A stretch of 64,000 nucleotides of DNA from Petrolisthes cinctipes (GCA_033782935.1 JAWQEG010000281.1:180001-244000); one strand, 5' to 3'. Counted from the first letter of the stretch, positions 31,801 through 41,884 are shown. Notes: a model not told the origin generated them from the sequence alone. Numbers and translations are program-made.

Positions 31801-34800
31801 ATGGATCACAGATGGCACCTGCATTGGGATGTTTCCAGGCCACCTTGAAACTTGGCAACAGGTCTTGCATTGCCAACATACAGGTACATGAGGGAATACA
31901 GGACCCACTCCTTTCATATGGTCATTGTCAGGAGTTGGCCATAATTTTGCCTGACTTTCCAAAACCTATCCTCACTGTGACGCATGTCAACAGATGCACC
32001 GAACTACCCATCCCTGCAACTGCAACCCCTTCAGCTGCACGGGACTACTTCATACGTGAGTTCAGCGACGTGTTGGTCTCCAAGGAGGAACTCAAGACAG
32101 CTCCACTGAAGAAGATGGCAGGACAACCCATGAAGATCCACCTCAAGGGTGACGCTGTTCCCTTCGCCATCCACACACCCAGGCCGATACCCTTCGCTTT
32201 TCAGAATCAGGTGAAGACGGAAATTGACTCCATGGTACAGCAAGGAATCATCGCGCCTGTTGGGGATGAGCCATCAGAGTGCTGCCACCCAATGGTCTTG
32301 GTTCCTAAGAACAACGGCGTATGCATCACAGTGGATTTGACCAAACTCAACTCCCAAGTATCTCGCCCCACCCATCCTTCGCCTACGCCCTTTGCAGCAG
32401 TCCGTAGTGTCACTCCTTCAGCGAGATATTTCACGACAGCGGATGCCTTGCATGGGTATTGGCAGATGGAACTCGCAGAGGAGGACCAGCACCTTACCAC
32501 CTTCATCACGCCATATGGGAGATACAAGCATCGCAGAGGACCAATGGGCTTCGCAGCCACAGGCGAAGCCTATTGCCTGTGTGGCGACATGGCTCTCCAG
32601 GGTATCACCAACTGTTCTAAAGTGGTGGACGACATTCTCTTACATGACAAGGACTTACCCACGCACATAGGACGGATTAACCAGACTTTGACTAGGTGTC
32701 GCACCCATGGCATCACACTCAACAAGGAAAAGTTTGTGGTAGCCGCCGCTAGTGTCAACTTCTGTGGATACCAAATTTCAGCGGAAGGCATCTCTGCAGA
32801 TGAAGACAAGGTTACAGCAATACGAGACTTCCCAAAGCCAACTAACCTGACTGATCTTCGCTCCTTCATGGGCCTAGTGAACCAACTGACGGAGTTCACC
32901 CCAGATATAGCAGCCAAGGCTCAGCCACTTCGTCCTCTAATGAGCCCCAGGCGCTCTTTCGTATGGACCCCAGACCATGACAAGGCCTTCGAGGGTGTCA
33001 AGCAAGCTCTGACATCACCACCTGTACTAGCACCCTTTGAACTGTCATTGCCAGTGGTTCTACAGACAGATGCCTCACGCTTGTATGGGATTGGTTATGC
33101 CCTCCTACAGGACCACGGCCAGGAACAGATGCGTCTTGTTCAGTGTGGATCAAGATTCTTAACAGATGCTGAGACCCGCTATGCCACCATTGAATTGGAG
33201 ATGCTAGCTGTCACCTGGGCCATGTCCAAGTGCAGACTCTACCTGCGCGGTCTGCCACACTTCACACTGATGACTGACCACCGCCCGCTCATTCCTATCG
33301 TAAATTCTTACACCTTAGATGCAGTCGAGAACCCCCGCCTCCAACGGCTGAAGGAGGTTTCGCAATACATCTTTACAGCAGTGTGGCATGCAGGGAAGCA
33401 GCTGTGTATTCCCAACGCACTTTCACGAGCCCCAGTCAGCCGCTCCACGTCACAGGACGAGACCGAGTGTAGCGAGGCTGCGGCACACGTCAGAAGCATC
33501 ACCAGTGCCACCAATACCACCTCCGAGGACCAACCATCGACCACAGTAGATGCTGATAGGACCCTCCAGGAGCTCAGGAAAGCAGCAAGTGCGGACCTTG
33601 CTTACGGTCGCCTTCTGGCCTGCGTGTCCTCTGGGTTCCCCTCTAACCGTTATGGCATACACAACGACGTCCTCCCATACTGGAAGCTACGGGACAGTCT
33701 CTACGCTGATGGAGAGCTGGTGCTGTATGGTCAGAGGATTGTTGTTCCCGCCACCCTACGAAGACGAACCCTAGCCCGCCTCCACGACAGCCACCGAGGA
33801 GTAGAAGCCACCAAGCGGAGAGCTAGGCAGACTGCCTTCTGGCCTGGCATTGACTCCGACATCAAGAATACAGTCGAAGCTTGTGAGTCATGTCAACGTC
33901 TGCAACCAAGCCAGCAACAGGAACCCATCAGATGTGACGATCATCCTACAAGGCCTTTTGAGTCCGTGTCTGCCGACTTCTTCCAGGTGGCGGGGAAGTC
34001 ATTCCTGGTAATCGCAGACAGACTCTCTGGATGGCCTGTGGTTGTCCCATGCGGCCATGATACTACATCCGCCAGAGTGATCCGGATGTTTTGCCGCTAC
34101 TTCTGTGAAGTTGGAGTCCCCTTACGATTGCGAACTGACGGCGGACCTCCCTTCACCAGCAATGACTTCAAGAGCTTCACAGAACGCTGGGGCGTCCATC
34201 ACACAGTAACCTCACCACATTACCCCCAGTCTAATGGTCATGCCGAGGCAGCAGTCAAAGCAGTTAAGCACCTGATACTCAAGACAGCGCCCACAGGAAA
34301 CATTGACTGCGAGGAGTTTGACAGAGGCCTGTTGGAGTTACGCAACACCCCTACACCTGCTGGACGTTCCCCCGCCCAAGTTCTATATGGTCAGCCCCTA
34401 CGCACATGCCTCCCGGCCCACCCAGAGTCCTTCTCCCGGGAGTGGCAGACCAGAACTGAGGATTATGACCGCAGAGTTGCCGCCCGTGCTGACCAGGTCC
34501 AACGTCAGTACGACGAGCAGGCCCGCCCCCTTCCCAGGTTGTGTGTTGGACAACGTGTGAGGATCCAGGACCCTACTTCACACCGCTGGGACAAGGTTGG
34601 GGAAGTAATGGGCCATGGCAGGCACAGGAATTACGAGGTACGCCTTCCTAGTGGCAGAGTCTGGTGGCGGAATCGTCGGCATCTCCGTCCAGTTCCATCT
34701 CCTAGTAACAGTGATACCCCTTTACAAATCCCTGTGGCCCCTTGCTCGGACAAAGAAAATCAGTCCTCAGTACATAACCCCCCCAATGCCCCACGTCGTT

Positions 34801-34877
34801 CATCTAGGCTCATTGGAAACCAGTCCGCTCGAGACAATGCTACGAGCGTGAGAGGGGAGGGAGGTGTGGATATATAA
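31701..34877 (+). CDS. pol: Pol polyprotein: protease, RT, RNase H, integrase (1058 aa)
   Basis: One open frame of 1058 codons. Protease LPDTGAG is at residues 2-8, so the true N-terminus lies upstream in another frame. RT occupies about 155-350, with TVDLTKLNSQV, TTADALHGYWQM and the catalytic box KVVDDILL (VVDD at 32622-32633, where most gypsy elements have YxDD). RNase H has LQTDASRLYGIGYALL, ELEMLAV and MTDHRPL. Integrase has the HHCC zinc domain ending ESCQRL, then the core Asp in SADFFQV, Asp in RTDGGPPF and Glu in NGHAEAAVKAV. The C-terminus has WDKVGEV and YEVRLPSGRVWWRNRRHLRP. It stops inside the 3' LTR. Its intactness fits a recent insertion. Confidence 0.93.
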   Translation: MLPDTGAGTRHLEMLEIHKDSLLPPPLTDTITADGSQMAPALGCFQATLKLGNRSCIANIQVHEGIQDPLLSYGHCQELAIILPDFPKPILTVTHVNRCTELPIPATATPSAARDYFIREFSDVLVSKEELKTAPLKKMAGQPMKIHLKGDAVPFAIHTPRPIPFAFQNQVKTEIDSMVQQGIIAPVGDEPSECCHPMVLVPKNNGVCITVDLTKLNSQVSRPTHPSPTPFAAVRSVTPSARYFTTADALHGYWQMELAEEDQHLTTFITPYGRYKHRRGPMGFAATGEAYCLCGDMALQGITNCSKVVDDILLHDKDLPTHIGRINQTLTRCRTHGITLNKEKFVVAAASVNFCGYQISAEGISADEDKVTAIRDFPKPTNLTDLRSFMGLVNQLTEFTPDIAAKAQPLRPLMSPRRSFVWTPDHDKAFEGVKQALTSPPVLAPFELSLPVVLQTDASRLYGIGYALLQDHGQEQMRLVQCGSRFLTDAETRYATIELEMLAVTWAMSKCRLYLRGLPHFTLMTDHRPLIPIVNSYTLDAVENPRLQRLKEVSQYIFTAVWHAGKQLCIPNALSRAPVSRSTSQDETECSEAAAHVRSITSATNTTSEDQPSTTVDADRTLQELRKAASADLAYGRLLACVSSGFPSNRYGIHNDVLPYWKLRDSLYADGELVLYGQRIVVPATLRRRTLARLHDSHRGVEATKRRARQTAFWPGIDSDIKNTVEACESCQRLQPSQQQEPIRCDDHPTRPFESVSADFFQVAGKSFLVIADRLSGWPVVVPCGHDTTSARVIRMFCRYFCEVGVPLRLRTDGGPPFTSNDFKSFTERWGVHHTVTSPHYPQSNGHAEAAVKAVKHLILKTAPTGNIDCEEFDRGLLELRNTPTPAGRSPAQVLYGQPLRTCLPAHPESFSREWQTRTEDYDRRVAARADQVQRQYDEQARPLPRLCVGQRVRIQDPTSHRWDKVGEVMGHGRHRNYEVRLPSGRVWWRNRRHLRPVPSPSNSDTPLQIPVAPCSDKENQSSVHNPPNAPRRSSRLIGNQSARDNATSVRGEGGVDI
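34850..34864 (+). promoter_or_regulatory. Polypurine tract
   Basis: AGAGGGGAGGGAGG lies directly before the 3' LTR and inside the pol frame. Confidence 0.75.
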
Positions 34878-35265
34878 TACAGGATGTATAAACAAGACAT
34901 GCACCTACACGTATACATATCACACGACACAGTAAACATGCCAGACACACAGATATACATCCGCCAACTCTACATTCATACTGTGTAGCGAGTGCTGGCA
35001 ACTATTACTTACTTCCGGCCTTCCGGCGGAAGAATACATCACCGAGAGTGTTGGTACACAGAGCTTAGCCCTAGGCGGTCACTTACTCTACAGTGACGCC
35101 TTTCTCTGTATATTCTTGTACTCGTGTTGTAACACTGTCCTACTCCTAATATATGTGTTACTCGTACTCCCTGGAGATCCTTGTGCAACCTACGTCTTGC
35201 TACAGTCACAGCAAGGCCCTCTCCCGCCTAGCCTTACTAGGTGGACCTCAGAGCAGAGACGAACA
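34865..35265 (+). repeat. 3' LTR of the young gypsy element
   Basis: Differs from the 5' LTR at three positions that I could find (in the CTCAACAG/CTCTACAG and GGATTTCC/GGAGATCC contexts). Confidence 0.92.
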
Positions 35266-35571
35266 ACTACTTACACAAAAAGGTTAATATATTTCAAAAC
35301 CATGGCCAAACAAAGCAGCAGGACTGGGCAAGGAGTGGTGTGTGTGTGTGTGTGTATTGACAAACCGACACAGCAAGTTGACAGGCGCCTATAGGGACCT
35401 GAGATTAGAATATGGCCTAGGGCAGTAAGAGAGAGAAACTTAGATGAAGGTAACAAATGAGAAATAAAGAAAGTGAAATAACTTATGATGCATGCTACTG
35501 TTAATGAAAGAATAAATAAATGGAATTAAAAAAAAATATTATATACCGTAATGCCATTAATCTAAATATAT

Positions 35572-35747
35572 CATGTATATGATATGTGGGATAAAATATC
35601 ATTAGATTATACTTTTATGTGGGATAAAATATCATTAGATTATACTTTTATGTGGGATAAAATATCATTAGATTATACTTTTATGTGGGATAAAATATCA
35701 TTAGATTATAGAATTTAGAAAAGGAAAGGTTGTGGATGAATCGTGAA

Positions 35748-35807
<60 letters not shown>

Positions 35808-35812
35808 GGAGG
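35572..35812. repeat. 33-bp tandem repeat and (GA)n run in element E
   Basis: Four units containing GTGGGATAAAATATCATTAG and ATTATACTTTTAT (about 35585-35710), then a (GA)n run at 35751-35804. The flanks 35271-35571 and 35813-35960 have no recognised gene. Confidence 0.85.
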
Positions 35813-36189
35813 GAAGAAGAAGGAAGGTCAGGTCACTGAGATTAACTCACCGCTATGCGACGTATGTGTATGTGTGTGTATGTGTGTGACCCATGGTGTG
35901 ACCAAAAGTACTCGAAACATCCCCTTTCCATCATCTGCCAATCAGATACATCCAGGAATGTCCCAGAGAGGCAGGGCTTCTCCGCCACCTTAGGCTGGAC
36001 AGAGTATACCATCTTTTAATTTACTACAAGCAGCTACACACTACTTAAAACAATAACATTATTTGTGAAAGTGAAAACATTAGACAGTAAATTGTTTGAG
36101 ATACCCATATGTGGATGATTATTATTGACCACGACTATACAAGATCAGTCATAAAATCTTATATATGATTCAGTGCCAGGTTCTACTTA

Positions 36190-36457
36190 ACCATCGCTCG
36201 GACTAAAATGGAAATGCCAGGGAAAGGCGAGACTCGTCACAACACCTTACTGACCATACAGAATAAAGCCCCAAAGATAATCACAGGCAGCACAGCTACC
36301 ACACCTACAGACCACTTACACCATGAAACCAAAGTCCTCAATATCAAAGACCATCTTGACATGAGAGGCACACAAACACACACACACACACACATGCTGC
36401 TGCGGCCTCCACAAACACACACCATCCACTACACTACATGGCACAACACCCACACAC
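36190..36457 (+). pseudogene. LINE-A 3' fragment (older copy)
   Basis: The translation contains TIQNKAPKIITGSTATTPTD and HLHHETKVLNIKDHLDMRG, matching LINE-A near 39490-39610, then a (CA)n expansion and a CACTACATGGCACAA segment. It is cut at about 36457, where the 5' region of LINE-A copy 1 begins, so copy 1 seems to have inserted into or joined this older copy. Confidence 0.8.
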
Positions 36458-36663
36458 GGTCCTGGAGTAGCAACTTCTACGCCGTGGGACCACCCCTCAA
36501 GGCTGCAAGAAGCTATGGGGGCCAAACCACCACAAAATCCCCCCGCCCCCATCAGGGAGGCGCGAACTCCTGGGAAAGGCTTCGGTCACCCGGGCAATTA
36601 CCACACCCCTCACACAACACACACAATCACACATTTTTCCACCACCAAGAAATGATCCTCCGG

Positions 36664-36858
36664 CTGTCATTTCTCGGCTCCTCCTTCTAGCCGGAGACAC
36701 CGAGAGCAACCCAGGACCCACCAACAAACACACATGTCCAACATGCTCAAAATCCAACAAACAGACAATGGGCTCAGTTCATTGCAGCCCTTGCAAAAAC
36801 TGGACCCACCCCACAAATACAACACCCGCCTCCAAACAACACTTCACAAACACATAGA
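36664..36858 (+). CDS. LINE-A N-terminal piece: 2A-like motif and zinc finger
   Basis: In frame 3 the sequence reads a Leu-rich stretch, then GDTESNPGP (GAC of the motif at 36696), which fits the DxExNPGP consensus of 2A translational-recoding peptides. A Cys/His cluster follows (CPTCSKS, then HCSPCKNWTH), resembling a PHD-like finger. A TAG at about 36856 ends the frame. In APE-type LINEs such 2A motifs occur at the N-terminus and separate it from the rest of the product during translation. Here it is disconnected from the enzyme frame by two frame changes. Confidence 0.7.
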
Positions 36859-36985
36859 CTCGTCTTCCACTACCCACACCACCACTCCTACCCCGACCAC
36901 CCTTACTCCCAACACCATCACCCACACAGCCGCCACCACCACCCAGATCCCCAACCCCTACAAAGACCCCCCCTCCCCACCCTAA

Positions 36986-39271
36986 CGCAGCAGCACACAA
37001 CACACACCGCACCCACAACATAAACAAACTACAAATATCGATGGCATTAACACCAAAAAACAAGAACTCACACACTTCATCATACAACACAACATACACA
37101 TTGCCATCGTACAAGAAACCAGATTACATAACACACACAAAACACTTACATTCCCCAACTACACCACCATCAGACAAGATCGAACCAACGGCAATGGCGG
37201 CGGACTCATCACCTTAATCCACAAATCCATCAACTATACAGAAACCAGTGCACATCTCAAATCCCTTCTCCCCCATCACGACACCATCACAGAAATTCAG
37301 GCCATCAAAATACGCACCGGCAAAACAACAAGCACCACAATAGCCAACATATACATCCCCCCTCAAACCAGCCCAACAGTTCCCCATAACTTCACCCCCC
37401 AACTCCAACAAATCACCAGCCAACCTAACCTCATCCTAGGTGGTGACTTCAACGCCAAGAGATCGGCCTGGTATATCAACAACCCAGACACTAACAGAGG
37501 ACTTGAAATCCTCTCCCAAACAGACAACCTCATCACACTAAACAACACACACCAAAACACCCACATCCCTCATCAAGCCCTCTACCAACCAACATCACCT
37601 GACATCACCTTCTGCTCCCCCAACCTAGCACCCAGAACATCATGGAGGGTAGTCAACACACTCGGCTCTGACCACCTCCCAATCATCATCACAACTAAAT
37701 CAAGAATCACCCCAGCTGGCCACAGACACACATACACTAACTACACCAAAGCCAACTGGGACATCTTCACTACAGACACAGAAGATCACCTTGAAAAACT
37801 GAACAATACACCCATCACAAACATCAACACTACCATACAAAAATTCAACACAATCATACAAACAGCAAACAACAAACACATCCCTAGAGACAACAGAAGA
37901 AAATACAACCCCAACTTTACAACAGAAATTCAGGGCCTCATCAGACAACGAGACACACTGAAACACTCACCCCCAACTCCACTCACACATCACACAGTAC
38001 ACCAAATACAAACACTAAACACACAAATAAACAACAAAATTAAAGAACAGAAAACACTAAATTGGCAAAGGTTTGTCAACACACTGGATCACAAAACAAA
38101 GACCAGAAAACTTTACAAAACACTAAACAGCATCACACTATCCAACAACAACACTACACAATCACACGCAGCCATCACAACAACAAACATCATACCCTCA
38201 AACAAACAACAAGCAAACACCCTCATCCAGCACTTTTCCCACACCAGCCACCTTCACCCGCACCCTGAAGACCGACGAGTCATCAGACGCAGGAAATACT
38301 TCCCCACTGATTCAGTCCATACACCATTCACAAACCATCAAACAAACCACATCATCCACAACCTCAAACACTCACCTGCCTGTGGCCCAGACAACATCAG
38401 TAACATTCACCTCAAACACCTCGGACCACAAGGCATACAAGCTCTCACTAACATAGCAAACTACAGCTACTCACACAACACAATACCCAACATCTGGAAA
38501 CACGGAAACATCATCACTATCCCCAAACCCAACAAAGACCCCACACTACCCTCATCACACCGCCCCATTACCCTCCTTTGTACCCCCTCCAAGGTTATTG
38601 AACGCCTCATCACCCAAATCACACCACACATCCCCCTTGCATCCACACAACATGGCTTCAGACCGCTACACTCAACAAACACCCTTCTTACAGACCTCAC
38701 ACAAAGAATTTTTGATGGCATCAACTCAGATAGACCCCCACACAGAACACTCCTAGTCACACTGGACATTAGTAAAGCATTTGATGCCATCCCCCGCCAC
38801 AACCTCACAAACAAAATATACAACACAAATATGCACAACAATACAAAAAGATGGCTAACCAGCTTCTTAGGAGGAAGAATAGCCCATATTACACATGCTG
38901 GTCAATCATCTAACATAAAAAGCTTCACCAACGGCGTCCCCCAAGGCTCAGTACTCTCACCAAACCTTTTCAACTTATACATGCACGACCTACCAACACC
39001 CCAGACACCACAAATACAAGTAGCCTCCTACGCAGATGACATAACACTCACATGTACACACAGAAATGCAGACACAGCCACTCACATCCTCCAACCCTAC
39101 CTCAACACACTTAATGCCTGGTTCACCACAAACAGACTTAAAATAGCACCCACCAAGTCAACAGCCACCCTTCTCATCAACTGGAACGCAGAACACCGCT
39201 ACACACCACACCTCACCATAAACAACACACCTATACCACACACACACACACACACAAAATACTTGGCATAA
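36986..39271 (+). CDS. LINE-A endonuclease and reverse transcriptase (762-codon frame)
   Basis: Read codon by codon, frame 2 is open from after the TAA at 36983 to 39271, but has no ATG until 38831, so it is probably part of a longer ancestral ORF. APE-type endonuclease: NIDGINTKKQEL, VQETRL, LGGDFNAK and GSDHLPIIITT (about residues 15-240). RT: HRPITLLCTPSK, QHGFRPLHSTNT, LDISKAFDAIPRH, GVPQGSVLSPNLF and catalytic ASYADDITL (near 39030). It nicks target DNA and reverse-transcribes the LINE RNA there. The frame ends early because one G is missing in the TTGGCATAA context at 39263-39271; the rest continues in another frame at 39286. Confidence 0.88.
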   Translation, partial: RSSTQHTPHPQHKQTTNIDGINTKKQELTHFIIQHNIHIAIVQETRLHNTHKTLTFPNYTTIRQDRTNGNGGGLITLIHKSINYTETSAHLKSLLPHHDTITEIQAIKIRTGKTTSTTIANIYIPPQTSPTVPHNFTPQLQQITSQPNLILGGDFNAKRSAWYINNPDTNRGLEILSQTDNLITLNNTHQNTHIPHQALYQPTSPDITFCSPNLAPRTSWRVVNTLGSDHLPIIITTKSRITPAGHRHTYTNYTKANWDIFTTDTEDHLEKLNNTPITNINTTIQKFNTIIQTANNKHIPRDNRRKYNPNFTTEIQGLIRQRDTLKHSPPTPLTHHTVHQIQTLNTQINNKIKEQKTLNWQRFVNTLDHKTKTRKLYKTLNSITLSNNNTTQSHAAITTTNIIPSNKQQANTLIQHFSHTSHLHPHPEDRRVIRRRKYFPTDSVHTPFTNHQTNHIIHNLKHSPACGPDNISNIHLKHLGPQGIQALTNIANYSYSHNTIPNIWKHGNIITIPKPNKDPTLPSSHRPITLLCTPSKVIERLITQITPHIPLASTQHGFRPLHSTNTLLTDLTQRIFDGINSDRPPHRTLLVTLDISKAFDAIPRHNLTNKIYNTNMHNNTKRWLTSFLGGRIAHITHAGQSSNIKSFTNGVPQGSVLSPNLFNLYMHDLPTPQTPQIQVASYADDITLTCTHRNADTATHILQPYLNTLNAWFTTNRLKIAPTKSTATLLINWNAEHRYTPHLTINNTPIPHTHTHTKYLA

Positions 39272-39285
39272 TATACAATACATCC

Positions 39286-40146
39286 ATGACATTCAAACAA
39301 CACATCACAACCATCAAAAACAAATGCATGCAAAGACTTAAGGCCCTCAGATCACTTACCAGCACAACATTTGGACACACCAAAGAAACCACAACCACAG
39401 TGTACAAACAATATATCCGATCAGTCATAGATTATGCAAGCCCCGCCTGGGCCTCAAACCTCACTGAGACTCATCTCAACACCCTACAGACCATACAAAA
39501 CAGAGCCCTAAGAACAATCACAGGCTGCACAGCTACCACACCCACAGACCACTTACACCACGAAACCAAAATCCTCAAGATTAAGGACCACCTTGACATG
39601 AGAGGCACACAAACATTTGCCGCAGCCTCCAGAAATCTACACCACCCACTACACTACATGGCAAAACACCCAGAGATGCCAAGAAACATCAAAACAACCC
39701 CCAGTACACAATACCATACACAAATACTATCATCTCTTACACCGTGCCCACCCCAAACCAGCCTCCCAAAACACATCCACACTCAAATCACCCACCAATC
39801 CATCAAAAAACTTAAAAACAACACCCTGCTGCATGCACGACCCCCTGACATCCACCCATCAGAATCCTCCCTTCCCTGCGAAAACAGAGTCCACCTGGCC
39901 AGGTTGAGAAGCGGCCACCATCCGGCTCTTCTGACATATCAAAAGAAACTAGATAGAGCCATCATAGATACCTGCCCAGGATGCAACACAGCACCCCACT
40001 CTATTAAACACATTATGGAAGACTGCAACGAACACAACGACACTCGCCAACAACACAAGATACACTCACTGAGGGCACTGTGGGAAAGCCCGGTTCAAGC
40101 CATAACCTTCCTCAAGAGCTCGGGGCTGTTCGGCCAGACAGCTTGA
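39286..40146 (+). CDS. LINE-A C-terminal domain (286 aa)
   Basis: This continues the RT polypeptide after a one-base deletion; the ATG at 39286 is internal, not a natural start. It holds the thumb-like region (MTFKQHITTIKNKCMQRLKA, SVIDYASPAWASNL) and ends with a Cys/His motif C-P-G-C...H...C near 39981-40020. WESPVQA and SSGLFGQTA are at the terminus. Such C-terminal CCHC motifs are common in Jockey-group LINEs and are thought to bind nucleic acid. Confidence 0.85.
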   Translation: MTFKQHITTIKNKCMQRLKALRSLTSTTFGHTKETTTTVYKQYIRSVIDYASPAWASNLTETHLNTLQTIQNRALRTITGCTATTPTDHLHHETKILKIKDHLDMRGTQTFAAASRNLHHPLHYMAKHPEMPRNIKTTPSTQYHTQILSSLTPCPPQTSLPKHIHTQITHQSIKKLKNNTLLHARPPDIHPSESSLPCENRVHLARLRSGHHPALLTYQKKLDRAIIDTCPGCNTAPHSIKHIMEDCNEHNDTRQQHKIHSLRALWESPVQAITFLKSSGLFGQTA

Positions 40147-40148
40147 GG

Positions 40149-40178
<30 letters not shown>
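40147..40178 (+). repeat. (AAC)n LINE-A tail
   Basis: GGAACAACAACAAC... follows the stop, as at the 3' ends of the other LINE-A copies (42752-42772 and 43840-43853). Confidence 0.8.
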
Positions 40179-40179
<1 letters not shown>

Positions 40180-41870
40180 CCCAACCATCCTCTCCCGACA
40201 TATCCTTTTGCTCTCCCAACCTCGCCCCCAGAACATCATGGAGAGTGGTCAGAACCCTCGGCTCTGACCACCTTCCAATCATTATCACCACTAAAACAAG
40301 AATCACCCCAGTTGGCCACAGACACACATACACAAATTACAAAAGTGCCAACTGGGAAACCTTCACTATGGAAACAGAACAACACTTCGAAACACTGAAC
40401 AGTACACCCATCACAAACATCAACACAGCTGTTCAAAAATTCAATACAATTATACAAAACGCAGACAAACAGCACATCCCTAGAGGTAACAGAAGAAAAC
40501 ACAACCCCAACTTCACAACAGAAATTCAAGACCTCATCAAACAACGTGACACTCTTAAACACACATCCCCAACGCCTCTTACACAACACACAATAAACCA
40601 AATACAAGCACTAAATACACAAATAAACAACAAAATTAAAGAACAAAAAACACTTAACTGGCAAAGTTTTGTCAACACACTTAACCACACAACCAGCACC
40701 AGCAAACTCTACAAAACACTAAACAGCATCACACTGTCCAACAGCAACACTACACAATCACATGCAGCCATCACAACAACAGACACTATACCCTCTAACA
40801 AACAACAAGCAAACACACTCATCCAACATTTTTTGCACGTCAGCCACCTTCACCCTCACCCTGAAGACAGACGAGTCATTAGACGCAAGAGACGTTTCCC
40901 CACTGACCCAGACTATACACCATTCACAAATCATCAGACAAATCACATCATTCACAACATAAAACACTCACCTGCCTGTGGTCCAGACAACATCAGCAAC
41001 ATACACCTTAAACACCTTGGACCACAAGGCATACAAGCACTCACTAACATAGCAAACTACAGCTACTCACACAACACATTACCCAACATCTGGAAACATG
41101 GAAACATTATCACCATCCCCAAACCAAATAAAGACCCCACACTACCCTCATCACACCGTCCCATCACCCTCCTTTGTACCCCCTCCAAAATCACTGAGCG
41201 CCTCATCATTAAACTAATCACACCACACATCCCCCTTGCATCCACACAACATGGCTTCAGACCGCTACACTCAACAAACACCCTTCTTACAGACCTCACA
41301 CAAAGAATTTTTGATGGCATCAACTCAGATAGACCCCCACACAGAACACTCCTAGTCACACTGGACATTAGTAAAGCATTTGATGCCATCCCCCGCCACA
41401 ACCTCACAAACAAAATATACAACACAAATATGCACAACAATACAAAAAGATGGCTAACCAGCTTCTTAGGAGGAAGAATAGCCCATATTACACATGCTGG
41501 TCAATCATCTAACATAAAAAGCTTCACCAACGGCGTCCCCCAAGGCTCAGTACTCTCACCAAACCTTTTCAACTTATACATGCACGACCTACCAACACCC
41601 CAGACACCACAAATACAAGTAGCCTCCTACGCAGATGACATAACACTCACATGTACACACAGAAATGCAGACACAGCCACTCACATCCTCCAACCCTACC
41701 TCAACACACTTAATGCCTGGTTCACCACAAACAGACTTAAAATAGCACCCACCAAGTCAACAGCCACCCTTCTCATCAACTGGAACGCAGAACACCGCTA
41801 CACACCACACCTCACCATAAACAACACACCTATACCACACACACACACACACACAAAATACTTGGCATAA
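40179..41870 (+). CDS. LINE-A copy 2 endonuclease end and RT
   Basis: An open frame begins with a GTG at 40080 in copy 1's tail, crosses the (AAC)n run as poly-Asn, and joins copy 2 in frame at about 40179. Genuine content: endonuclease end (SPDISFCSPNLAPRTSW, GSDHLPIIITT) and the full RT with LDISKAFDAIPRH, GVPQGSVLSPNLF and ASYADDITL. It ends at 41870 through the same one-base deletion as copy 1. The first 33 or so residues are out-of-frame copy 1 sequence and not part of the protein family. Confidence 0.85.
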
Positions 41871-41884
41871 TATACAATACATCC

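Larger units (their letters stand above)
29387..35265 (+). mobile_element. Young Ty3/gypsy element, 5.9 kb
   Basis: The LTRs are 29387-29787 and 34865-35265 (401 bp each), starting TGTGGATATATAA and ending GAGACGAACA. A 5-bp target duplication ACTAC lies at 29382-29386 and 35266-35270. I count three differences between the LTRs, so the insertion is recent. The pol order is the standard protease-RT-RNase H-integrase. It lies inside element E. Confidence 0.93.
28895..36006. mobile_element. TIR element nested in MITE-D (element E)
   Basis: Begins TACTCTGTCCAGCCTAAGGT and ends with the inverse ACCTTAGGCTGGACAGAGTA, with TA on both sides (28893-28894 and 36007-36008). The uninterrupted MITE-D relative reads GTTAACTACCATC, which fits a TA target duplication. 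TIRs are about 38 bp. Without the gypsy insert the element is about 1.2 kb. It holds a small minus-strand ORF (29079-29279), a 33-bp tandem repeat and a GA run. Confidence 0.72.
28647..36137. mobile_element. Mariner-type element (MITE-D) split by nested insertions
   Basis: Left end CAGTCGTGGTCAAATATAAT after TA. Right end is the inverse (ATTATTGACCACGACTA) before TA at 36138. The remaining own sequence is 28647-28894 and 36007-36137. The left part has a tandem copy of a 68-bp segment, including CAAGCAGCTACACACTAC, with (CA)n between. A related left half is at 45564-45928. No transposase of its own is visible. Confidence 0.75.
36458..40178 (+). mobile_element. LINE-A copy 1 (near full length)
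   Basis: APE-type non-LTR element. 5' region 36458-36660; 2A-like motif and zinc finger 36664-36858; endonuclease-RT frame 36986-39271; C-terminal frame 39286-40146; then a (AAC)n tail to about 40178. The plus strand is very rich in A and C throughout. No target duplication is evident because copies abut each other. Clade most like the Jockey/CR1 group (family knowledge; not tested). Confidence 0.85.

Noticed and set aside
36208..36690. 160-aa ORF as an independent gene
   Set aside because: It joins an old LINE-A fragment to the 5' region of copy 1; the genuine 2A/zinc-finger frame is a different one.
38467..38841. Minus-strand ORFs opposite LINE-A (also 41063-41440, 40236-40607 and 43155-43748)
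   Set aside because: Antisense shadows of the A+C-rich LINE, which has few stops on the opposite strand; the LINE frame has clear endonuclease/RT motifs.
40080..40178. N-terminal extension of the 596-aa frame as a natural LINE protein start
   Set aside because: It reads copy 1's tail out of frame and a poly-Asn from (AAC)n before entering copy 2; a fortuitous join.
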